Source: a virus. Taken from it: DNA of 64,000 bases. Each line of letters begins with the position of its first letter. Positions within the stretch are counted from its first letter, which is position 1. Of the stretch, positions 1 through 7,900 are shown piece by piece. The position numbers and the translations under genes are program-made. Below the pieces are notes generated by a model. That model had not been told where the DNA came from. It ran no database searches and was given only the letters and a program-made list of their open reading frames with translations. The DNA is taken from the IMG/VR virus record IMGVR_UViG_3300020442_001264, positions 1-64,000 of that record; one strand, given 5' to 3'.

Positions 1-2
1 TT

Positions 3-590
3 GGAGAATTAGCAGGTGGACAAGCATTAGCATTATTAAATCAAGCGGCTAGGTCAGATGCAGAAATAGATACCACACCTAGATCCAAAGTAAATTATGG
101 AACACATGTTGTTGCAACAGGTGGACAAACCAATGATGGAACAGCCAGTGCAACATTATTTGGCTACATGTATAATAATGTAAACGATGCTAGTATATTA
201 ATAGATTTAAATTTAAAAGTAAGAGGCGACCCTTGGTACTTGGGCAAACCAACAACATACACAGAAGCAAGAGCAAGACGAAACCCGACCAATAATGAAG
301 CGGCTGAGGAAGAACAACTAAGCCAAGACAAATATATTGTTTACGGTGGAGCAGATAATTACTTTTTGTTCACAATGCAAACTCCTAGAGTAAGAGACCC
401 TGATGTTGATGATGAAGACAACAACACTGGTTACATGTCTAGGCAAGGAACAGCATTTTTTATTAGTGGCATATACCAAATTGTAGGTGTTACTGCAAAC
501 TTTAGCGGTGGTTTATTTGATGTTGAATTAACAAAAGCACCAAAAGTAACATCTTTAAGTCTATCAAAAATAGATATAACAGGAAACTAA
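3..590 (+). CDS. C-terminal part of a baseplate hub-like structural protein (5' truncated by window)
   Basis: The reading frame is open from base 3 with no start before it, so this is the last 195 codons or so of a longer gene. An internal ATG at 168 is not a convincing start because coding continues upstream without a break. The segment LKVRGDPWYLG and the ending with SGIYQIVGVTANFSGG followed by FDVELTKAPKV look like the C-terminal regions of hub or late-control proteins found just upstream of gp5-type spikes. The stop lies one base before the ATG of the gp5-like gene, so the two are probably co-translated. A baseplate role rests on position and this weak similarity. It could instead be another virion protein. 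Confidence 0.5.
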   Translation, partial: GELAGGQALALLNQAARSDAEIDTTPRSKVNYGTHVVATGGQTNDGTASATLFGYMYNNVNDASILIDLNLKVRGDPWYLGKPTTYTEARARRNPTNNEAAEEEQLSQDKYIVYGGADNYFLFTMQTPRVRDPDVDDEDNNTGYMSRQGTAFFISGIYQIVGVTANFSGGLFDVELTKAPKVTSLSLSKIDITGN

Positions 591-591
591 T

Positions 592-3348
592 ATGGGTTAC
601 AAAGCAGACGATTATAGAATAAGCAAAAAGAATCCTAGGGATAAACTTCGTGCAGACGCCGATTTGGATTTTGGTATCTATGTAGGCGAAGTAATTGTAA
701 CACCAAAAGACCAAAGTCATAGTGGACGTATACCTGTTTATATACCAATGCTGTCAAAAGACAGAAATGATCCAAAAGGTTATTTTAACTGTTATTGGAG
801 TAGCCCATTTGCAGGAACGACCCCAAGTGCAAAAGTAGGCCCACAAGCAGAAAAATATCAAGACACAATGAAAACATACGGCATGTGGATGGTTCCACCT
901 GATCCAGGTAATTTTGTGTTAGTTATTTTTGGTGACGGTAAAAAGAAAAATCCAATCATTATAGGCTGTATGTTTCCGGATCAAATGCAAAATATGGTTC
1001 CTGGGAATCCTGCAGGCGCAACATTCGGTACAGAAACTCCAATGCCAACAGCAGAAAAAAATAGACTTGCAGGGCCTAAAAGTCATGGTAAAGAAGTGCC
1101 GAGGCCTTTAAATCCATATATTGCTTACCCAATAGTAAAACAAGGACTTATAAATGATCCTGTTAGGGGAACAACCTCCAGTGGTGCCAGAAGAGAATCA
1201 CCTAGTCAAGTGTTTGGCTTTTTAACACCTGGTCCTATGGATGTAAATGTGGACACAGGCAAAATGGATGGCACAAACAGATTAGGTGGTCACAGTTTTG
1301 TATTAGACGACAGTTTGGCGCAAAGGCATATAAGATTAAGAACAGCCGGTGGAGCACAATTATTATTAGATGATACAAATGAAATTGTATATGTAATTAA
1401 CAGCCCTGGAACTGCTTGGGTTGAGTTAGCAAAAGATGGAAGTATGCATGTATTCAGTGATGAAGATTTGAATATGAGAGCAACATCTAATGTTAATATA
1501 AGAGCAGACCACACACTAAATTTAGATGCTGGTGTGCGAGTTAATATCAATGCTGGAATATATAATCCAGGCGGTGAACTTGACCCAGATGTTGATACAT
1601 TAAAACTTGGATCTCCCACAGGTGGTGACGTGTTTATTCAAGCAGGTGATACCATCAACAGTTTATCTTCTAAAAGTATTAATATGGAAGTGCCAACAGG
1701 CGATGGCATTATATCACAAAGAACAAAAGGAACGATTCATAGTTTCACAGACGGAAATCAAGTGCATCATGCTGGTGGTCGAACTGTAATTAAATCATCA
1801 GGTGATACTTATATAACCACTGGTGGTAGTGGACATATTGTATCAGGCGGACAGTCTTTTGTAAAAGGTTCCACAGTTCATTTAAATGACGGAGGATCAA
1901 CAGGTGATGTCCCTCCTGGGAATCCAATTACTCCGATACCATATAATATATATTTAGACGAACCTATGAGCATTCCTGTATTCGGGTATGACCATGCAAA
2001 CCCTGGAAACAATAATCCTATCCCAACAGGTGGAGCAAGACAATCAGATCCTTTAATTCCGCCTGATGTTCCAGATGCAGGAGCAGATGCTGGCACAGGG
2101 AGTAATTTTAGAGATCCTAGAGGAACAAAAATTAAAGTTGCATCAACAACCACTATGATAACAACTAGAGAACCTTGGTTTAATCATTTAAGCGAAGATA
2201 GAACTGTACAAACACCAAATACAGAATCACAAGATCGTGTAAATGACGAATTAGATAGAAGATATCCACCTGCGTCTAGCGACACAGGATATGGAGGGCC
2301 AGACAGTTATGTAGAAGATGATGGAACTTTTCAAGCAGGTGTTGGATTCGATGGCGTAACAGGGCCAAATTTATCTAGGTACGTTGGAAGTCAATATTTT
2401 AATCCTAACGGTTCCCCTAAACAACCTACAACTGCATATTTAATGGAACCAAATTTTCAAGAATTACCAAATCAAAAATGTGAAACATTGGCAGGAGGAG
2501 CATTACAATCAAAATTTGAAAGCGAAGGTCTTGCTATGTGTGTAGATGGAATTGCGTCATCACAACATTTTACACCAGATGAGTCTGGCCTTCTTTGGGA
2601 TGGAGAATACGATGCTATTCCGGTTGGTGAAGGTGGTAATACTGTGATGGGATATAAACATGTACTGATGGAACAAGAACGTGAAGCAGGTTGCATCATG
2701 TGGGGCGACGGCAAAAATTTCGACCCAACATCAGCAACAACAATGCTACAACCAGCGGGTGCTAATCCTATCTCAGTAAAAGAAGTTACAAACATTGTTA
2801 AAAATGCTGGCCCTGGACAAGATTTAAGTCGTTACGGTATACAAAAAGCAGGCGATGTAATGGATGAGTTTGGTAGCAATGACCAGGCTTATGTGATACG
2901 AGATAACAAATATGATAATTTCATTTTTGTAAATGGAAATCAAGGCGGTATAAGCAAACAGGCTAGTAAAAGTTTATTAAAAAACGACATTATACAACAT
3001 GCTGTGGGTGTTCGAAGAGTTATTAAAAAACCAATGAGTTTAGGTCAGATGACAGCATTAACTTTATTACACCATGAAACAACACCATCAGGTTTTGCAA
3101 GTCATCCTATTGTGGGTGCTTTAAATGGTAGTAATAGCAGTACAAAACAAAACATTGCTAGAATGTTAATGTATAGAGAAGGCCAAAGCCATTATCATTA
3201 TGGTAGTAAAGATAGGTTACTTTCTATGCTATTTCAATCTCCGGACAGCATGATGCCTGATATCGAAGCAATTATGCAAAGACAGATGGAGTGGCATTGG
3301 AAAGCCGGTGAGATAGCAGTCCTTCATAGTGTACTTAAAGGACTTTAA
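592..3348 (+). CDS. gp5: gp5-like baseplate central spike with C-terminal lysozyme-like domain
   Basis: 918 residues, against 575 in T4 gp5. Residues about 25-125 form an OB-fold like that of gp5 and VgrG, including the segments GEVIVTPKDQSHSGRIPVYI and GMWMVPPDPGNFVLVIFGDG. Residues about 220-440 are short repeats rich in Gly, Asp, Asn and Val (LNMRATSNVNIRADHTLNLD is typical) that should fold as a triple-stranded beta-helix needle. The C-terminal 280 residues resemble GH24 phage lysozymes: FESEGL and GYKHVL fit the N-terminal lobe, and GGISKQASKSLLKND followed by KPMSLGQMTALT fits the C-terminal lobe. T4 has the lysozyme between OB and needle, so the order here differs. The catalytic Glu/Asp/Thr set is not certain. 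The stop codon overlaps the end of the convergent minus-strand gene. Confidence 0.85.
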   Translation: MGYKADDYRISKKNPRDKLRADADLDFGIYVGEVIVTPKDQSHSGRIPVYIPMLSKDRNDPKGYFNCYWSSPFAGTTPSAKVGPQAEKYQDTMKTYGMWMVPPDPGNFVLVIFGDGKKKNPIIIGCMFPDQMQNMVPGNPAGATFGTETPMPTAEKNRLAGPKSHGKEVPRPLNPYIAYPIVKQGLINDPVRGTTSSGARRESPSQVFGFLTPGPMDVNVDTGKMDGTNRLGGHSFVLDDSLAQRHIRLRTAGGAQLLLDDTNEIVYVINSPGTAWVELAKDGSMHVFSDEDLNMRATSNVNIRADHTLNLDAGVRVNINAGIYNPGGELDPDVDTLKLGSPTGGDVFIQAGDTINSLSSKSINMEVPTGDGIISQRTKGTIHSFTDGNQVHHAGGRTVIKSSGDTYITTGGSGHIVSGGQSFVKGSTVHLNDGGSTGDVPPGNPITPIPYNIYLDEPMSIPVFGYDHANPGNNNPIPTGGARQSDPLIPPDVPDAGADAGTGSNFRDPRGTKIKVASTTTMITTREPWFNHLSEDRTVQTPNTESQDRVNDELDRRYPPASSDTGYGGPDSYVEDDGTFQAGVGFDGVTGPNLSRYVGSQYFNPNGSPKQPTTAYLMEPNFQELPNQKCETLAGGALQSKFESEGLAMCVDGIASSQHFTPDESGLLWDGEYDAIPVGEGGNTVMGYKHVLMEQEREAGCIMWGDGKNFDPTSATTMLQPAGANPISVKEVTNIVKNAGPGQDLSRYGIQKAGDVMDEFGSNDQAYVIRDNKYDNFIFVNGNQGGISKQASKSLLKNDIIQHAVGVRRVIKKPMSLGQMTALTLLHHETTPSGFASHPIVGALNGSNSSTKQNIARMLMYREGQSHYHYGSKDRLLSMLFQSPDSMMPDIEAIMQRQMEWHWKAGEIAVLHSVLKGL

Positions 3349-3350
3349 GT
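3333..3350. terminator. Inverted repeat spanning two convergent stop codons
   Basis: ACTTAAAG, GA, CTTTAAGT is a perfect 8-base inverted repeat. The TAA of the plus-strand spike gene (3346-3348) and the TAA of the minus-strand coiled-coil gene (3337-3335) sit symmetrically in its arms. It may act as a weak bidirectional terminator. The stem is AT-rich with a very short loop and there is no long T tract, so strength is doubtful. Confidence 0.35.
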
Positions 3351-3553
3351 TTATCTTGCAACTGCTTTAATTCTTTTTGACAATCAGATAATTTAACATA
3401 GGCTCTGTATTTGCCGTCTTGCTCATCTTTAACAGCCTGTCTGAGAAATTCATTTTCTTGTTTCAATGCCATCAAATTGTTATTTGCATCTACTAACATT
3501 ACTCTAAGTTCTTCTTCTAGAGTATTATTTAGATTTCTATTTGCTTTACTCAT
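3335..3553 (-). CDS. Small coiled-coil protein of unknown function
   Basis: 72 residues from the ATG at 3553, which overlaps the end of the upstream hydrolase gene. An in-frame ATG at 3565 would add four residues but lies deeper in that gene. The product is almost all helix-forming with heptad-like Leu/Val spacing (LEEELRVMLVDANNNLMALK, then LKQLQDKLKVL), so a coiled coil is likely. It has no Cys, signal peptide or membrane segment. It is the last gene of a three-gene minus-strand cassette. I do not recognise the family. Confidence 0.7.
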   Translation of the reverse strand: MSKANRNLNNTLEEELRVMLVDANNNLMALKQENEFLRQAVKDEQDGKYRAYVKLSDCQKELKQLQDKLKVL

Positions 3554-4178
3554 CGTCAATTCCAAAGGTGTGTTGTATGATAATATTTACCGTGTCATAA
3601 CACAAAAGCACTTCATTATGACTCAAAGCAACCTCAATTGATTTTGCATTTGAAAAACCTACAGGAAGAGATTTTTGTGTTTCGATAGTGAGCAGACCAT
3701 CATTGGCGGCTCCCATACCTGCTAAATCATTACCAGATCCTTTTATAGATCCTGTGGTAATAACATTTAACATAGGTATATCTAATTTTAGATTTTGTAT
3801 GTCTTTGATAAAATAACTGTTTGGCTTCATGTTCATAAACAATTTGCTCTGTCTAAAAACCATATTAAGCCAACCAGCAGTTCTACTACCTTTCCAAGGA
3901 GAACTTAAAGTAACAATCTTTTCCACATTTTTGTTTCTACTTGCAAACAAAGATGCTAATAATCCTCCGTAACTATGAGAGATTATAAAAAACGGTTCAG
4001 AACCAAATTGTGCATGTGTTTGCAATTCGAATCGTTTGAGAATAACTTCAGGATCTTCCTGTGTTTGATATTCCAAACAAAGTAAATTGTGCTCAGGTAA
4101 GAATACCTGTAAATAATTAAAACTGTGTCCGCTCTGACCTGAGCCGTGTATAAATGCTACATTAGGCAAGTTCTGCAT
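3546..4178 (-). CDS. Alpha/beta hydrolase (esterase/lipase-like)
   Basis: 210 residues, a compact alpha/beta hydrolase. An oxyanion-type loop HGSGQSGHS sits near residues 11-19. The nucleophile elbow SHSYGG puts Ser69 as nucleophile. NDGLLTIE gives Asp160 and LSHNEVLL gives His187, so a complete Ser-Asp-His triad is visible. No signal peptide is present, so it should act in the cytoplasm of the infected cell. Substrate is unknown; lipases and acyl esterases with the NDG(L/V)xT motif are the closest pattern. It is the middle gene of the minus-strand cassette, overlapping its neighbours by 17 and 8 bases. A phage hydrolase between the gp5 and gp25 genes on the opposite strand looks like a cargo insertion. 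Confidence 0.85.
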   Translation of the reverse strand: MQNLPNVAFIHGSGQSGHSFNYLQVFLPEHNLLCLEYQTQEDPEVILKRFELQTHAQFGSEPFFIISHSYGGLLASLFASRNKNVEKIVTLSSPWKGSRTAGWLNMVFRQSKLFMNMKPNSYFIKDIQNLKLDIPMLNVITTGSIKGSGNDLAGMGAANDGLLTIETQKSLPVGFSNAKSIEVALSHNEVLLCYDTVNIIIQHTFGIDDE

Positions 4179-4446
4179 CGAGTATTAGTTTCTCCATATC
4201 TAAAAGTTCTGATGGAATGGAGTTTTTGGGCTGACCAACCATATTGACCATTTCGAATAGTACATACTTCTTGGTGTGGTAGTCAAAAATACCGATTGAA
4301 TGCACTCTTTTATTGCGATAGTGCATCATTTTACGGAATCTAGGACCATATCCTGTAGTCCATTTGTATCCGTTTTCCGCAATAAGTTTATTGGCTTTAT
4401 GTGCCTGCTCAATGATTTCATTGAACTTTTCTATAATGTTTTTCAT
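4162..4446 (-). CDS. Small protein of unknown function, first gene of minus-strand cassette
   Basis: 94 residues from the ATG at 4446. The frame stays open further upstream, but the ATG at 4446 has an AGGAAA ribosome site just before it and a sigma70-like promoter at the right distance, whereas the longer version would start inside that promoter. The N-terminal third is helical (MKNIIEKFNEIIEQAHKANK). The middle is basic (GPRFRKMMHYRNKRVHS) and the rest looks like beta strands. No motif identifies it. It is translationally coupled to the hydrolase gene (17-base overlap). Confidence 0.7.
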   Translation of the reverse strand: MKNIIEKFNEIIEQAHKANKLIAENGYKWTTGYGPRFRKMMHYRNKRVHSIGIFDYHTKKYVLFEMVNMVGQPKNSIPSELLDMEKLILDAELA

Positions 4447-4473
4447 TAGTTTTCCTATGTATAAACAAAACAT

Positions 4474-4489
4474 GCATAATTTCTTATGC
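4474..4489. promoter_or_regulatory. Inverted repeat at predicted early transcription start
   Basis: GCATAA, TTTC, TTATGC: a perfect 6-base inverted repeat with a 4-base loop. It lies at the start point expected from the minus-strand promoter at 4496-4524, so it could be an operator or a 5' hairpin of the transcript. Confidence 0.3.
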
Positions 4490-4495
4490 TCCAGT

Positions 4496-4534
4496 ATTAT
4501 GTAGTAAAATAAACTAAAAGTCAACCTTTTTTTT
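4496..4534 (-). promoter_or_regulatory. Sigma70-type promoter for the minus-strand cassette, with A-tract
   Basis: On the minus strand TTGACT (4524-4519) is followed by a 17-base spacer and CATAAT (4501-4496). Each hexamer matches five of six positions of the sigma70 consensus with ideal spacing. An A8 run (4534-4527) directly upstream is placed like an UP element. The leader to the ATG at 4446 would be roughly 40 bases. This is the kind of promoter host RNA polymerase uses early in a T4-type infection. Confidence 0.7.
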
Positions 4535-4541
4535 GGCTATA

Positions 4542-4557
4542 TTAAAACATGTTTTAA
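4542..4557. promoter_or_regulatory. Perfect 16-base palindrome between divergent promoters
   Basis: TTAAAACATGTTTTAA reads the same on both strands. It sits upstream of the early minus-strand promoter and 9 bases before the late promoter of gp25. A dimeric DNA-binding protein could use it to switch between the two directions. Function is inferred only from position. Confidence 0.4.
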
Positions 4558-4565
4558 CTATCATA

Positions 4566-4573
4566 GATAAATA
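4566..4573 (+). promoter_or_regulatory. T4-type late promoter motif before gp25, leaderless spacing
   Basis: GATAAATA matches seven of eight positions of the T4 late -10 element TATAAATA. The last A is six bases before the A of the gp25 ATG (4579). With the usual placement of the element at -13 to -6, transcription would begin at the start codon. No Shine-Dalgarno sequence is present. Confidence 0.65.
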
Positions 4574-4578
4574 TTGAT

Positions 4579-4950
4579 ATGGCAAACATTTACAAAGGCT
4601 TTAGTACAAAAGACAGAATCAGACCACCATACACATTGACAAATGGTGATGCTGTAAAAACTGACTTACTTAACGAATTGTATACCCGAAAGGGAGAACG
4701 TGTAATGCGTCCTAATTATGGTACTATGGTATATGACTTGTTGATGAATCCTTTAGACGACTATGTTGAGCAAGAAATTAGAGAAGAAGTTCAACGAATT
4801 TGTCTTAAAGATCCAAGAGTAGAAATAGAATCTGTTTTTACACAAGTAATAGACCATACTATCAGAGTACAAGTACAATTATTATTGAAGCCTTTTTTAG
4901 ATGAAGACACCTTGTTTGTTGAATACACGCAAGACAGTAAAGAGATTTAA
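4579..4950 (+). CDS. gp25: Baseplate wedge subunit gp25
   Basis: 123 residues, close to T4 gp25 (132). It belongs to the GPW/gp25 family, which resembles a short tail-sheath domain and seeds sheath assembly at the baseplate rim. The conserved block GERVMRPNYGTMVYDLL is the family signature. It is followed by the acidic helix YVEQEIREEVQRIC, a DPRV turn and the C-terminal strand segment IRVQVQLLL. It precedes gp6, its partner in the baseplate inner ring, by two bases. The start is set by the ATG six bases after a late promoter motif, with no ribosome site visible. Confidence 0.92.
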   Translation: MANIYKGFSTKDRIRPPYTLTNGDAVKTDLLNELYTRKGERVMRPNYGTMVYDLLMNPLDDYVEQEIREEVQRICLKDPRVEIESVFTQVIDHTIRVQVQLLLKPFLDEDTLFVEYTQDSKEI

Positions 4951-4952
4951 AA

Positions 4953-7900
4953 ATGGCATTAGGCAATAGACAAAACAACTTATTCGCGGCAGAAGATTGG
5001 GACGTTGCGTATCAGGCTTACAGCCAGGTTAACTTCCAAGCATACGATTTCGAAACGATTCGTACTGCAATGATTGAGTATATCAGAACTAATTTCCCAG
5101 AAAATTTCAATGACTACATAGAAAGTTCAGAATTTATTGCTATTATTGAATTACTAGCATATTTGGCTCAAAGTATTGCATTCAGAATGGATGTTAATAC
5201 CAGAGAGAATTTTTTAGAAACTGCTGAAAGAAGAGATTCAGTTTTTAAACTGGCAAGACAGTTAGGTTACAATCCTAAAAGAAATATTGCGGCTAGTGGT
5301 CTTGTAAAAATTTTAAGTATTTCAACAACAGAACCATTAACAGATAGTGCCGGCACACAAATAGGTAACAGAACTGTTACTTGGAATGATGCTAATAATC
5401 CAGATGCATACGAACAATTCATTACAATAATGAATAGTGCTTTTGGAAATGTTAATAGATTTAGTAAACCTGTAAAAACAGGTTCTATTAATAAAATTAT
5501 CACTGATTTATATGAGATTAACACAAAAATAAATACGCCATTTGTTTTCAAGTTTAAGAAAAATATAAACGGTGTTAGTAGAGACTTTGAAATTGTAAAT
5601 GCAGATTTCGAAGATAATAACTTTTTCTATGAAAAGCATCCAGACCCAACAAATAACTTTGGAATTATTCACAGAAATGACGGGTTAGGACTATCAAGCA
5701 TAAACAATGGATTTTTCCTTATGTTCAAGCAAGGAACATTAAATTCAGAAGAATTTAATTTCGAAGAGCCTGTAGAAAACAGAAGACAACTTATAGCCGC
5801 ACCCGGCATTAATGAAACTGATGTGTACTTTCAGCAGGTTAGCGACACAAATGTTGTTTTAACAAAATGGAAAAAAATTCCAAATACAGTTGGGCAAACA
5901 TTACAATTTAATGTATTAGCAAAAGATAGTCCTCTACTTTATGCAATTCAAAATGTTGGAACAGAAGGCATAGAATTGCAATTTGCTGATGGCAACTTTG
6001 CTAATGTACCTGTAGGTAGATTTAGAGCATTTTTTAGAACAAGTGCAAATGAAAGATATAGCATACAGCCCGATGATGTAGGAGACATTGTTACAGAAAT
6101 ACCTTATCAAAATGCAAAAGGCGAAAGTTATGTATTAACTATTACATCAAGACTTCAAACAGCAATTAATAATGCATTGCCAGAAGAAACATTAGCAGGT
6201 ATAAAAGAAAGAGCACCACAGGCTTTTTATGCTCAAGACAGAATGGTGTCTGCACAAGACTATCAAGTTTTACCTTTAGCAAAAAGCGGTAATATAGAAA
6301 AACTAAAAGTTACTAACAGAACTCATGCAGGACATAGTAGATATATTGATATCACAGATCCAACAAGTACGTTTCAAACAACTACATCTATTGCAGAAGA
6401 CGGAGCATTGTATAAAGAAAGTGTTTCAGGCTCTGGTTCTTTTATTATAGATAACAACAATACTGCTGAAGAGCAAATTGAAAAACAAGTACCAATTTAT
6501 TTAAAGAATTTAGAATTACAAGATTTCATTTATAGTGATTTCAGAGATGCATGGGTAGAAGCAAACCCAAATAAATTTATGTTGGATCAATACGGCATTG
6601 TTTGGAATACATTGCCCAAAACAGACCAAAACGATACAGGTTACCTAACAGAAACATTTACAAATTTAGGCACAATCAGTGATGTAAACATTGCAAATCA
6701 AAACTTAGCATTAATACAACCAGGTCATTTAATAAAATTTGTTAACCCTGCAGATATTAAACAAATGCAATGGGTTAAAATAGTATCCATCAGAGACAAT
6801 GGTAGACGTGTTAGTACAAGCACAACAACAGATGGCCCATTTAGATTAAGTGAAAATGTTAAAGATGGCTGGGTAGGAAAAGAAATTATTACAACTTTGA
6901 GAACTAGATTTTATGAAGTTGAGCAATTAAGAATTAAAAATGCAATAGAGAAGAAACAAACATTTGGTCTTGGCTACAATGCAACGTCTGATGTTTTTTA
7001 TGTTATCAACAACAATGACATTGATACAAAAAGTACTTTTAGTATAGGAAATGCTCAGGATACTTCAGGTAATCAAAGAGACAGGAGTTGGATTTTAAAA
7101 TTTACTTACGAGTCTGTTGACTCTCTATCTTATAGATATAATGTAGAGTTAAGAGGAACAAGATACATATTTGAAAGTTTTGAAGATGTTAGATTTTACA
7201 ACATTAACGAAAACAGAATTGTGGATAGTTTTACAGGTAGAGCAAAATACGATACAATAGAATTACCAACTATTAACACTCAAGGCAGTACTGTTGAAAG
7301 TTTTGAGTGGAGAGATACAACTACTACACCAGACTTTATTGGTGACAAATGGTATTCGGTAAAAGACGGTGTAACATTTTCTGATATACCTCTTAAATCA
7401 AGAGATGTGCGTTATGACCAAGTTGAGATTGATGTTTCAACAAACTTTGGATTATACAAAGAAGGCGATAGTTCAGGAAACAGTTTTGTAAGCAATTATA
7501 AGATTACTTTAGGCACAAATTATGATACGTCTGATTTAACAAGTAAAGTAAATGTTACCATTGCAAACAATACAGGTCAAATTCACAGTTTACCTGACAG
7601 TTTAAATATAGATTTTACAGCAAGTACTTTTGGACATAACATATTAGATAACAACGGAAACATTAGTTACAAGCATAACAACACAGTTTATACAGCCGGT
7701 AATGCTTCTAACATGGGAGGCGGTCACATTTATGTTGCAAATGCAAATGTGACTGCAAAAACAGGTACATTAGTGGTAACAAATTTTGATACTAATAGGC
7801 ATTATGCTATCGATAGCACAGGACTATCCAGTAAAGATATTTTGAACATAAATTATATAAGAGCAAAAGATAGACTTGAAACTCCTATAGTGTGGGGAGC

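Noticed and set aside
168-170. ATG at 168 as the start of the first gene
   Set aside because: The frame is open and codes plausibly from base 3, so the gene begins before the window.
4447-4524. Longer start for the small minus-strand protein
   Set aside because: The extra residues would be coded by the sigma70 promoter and inverted repeat, and the inner ATG has a good ribosome site.
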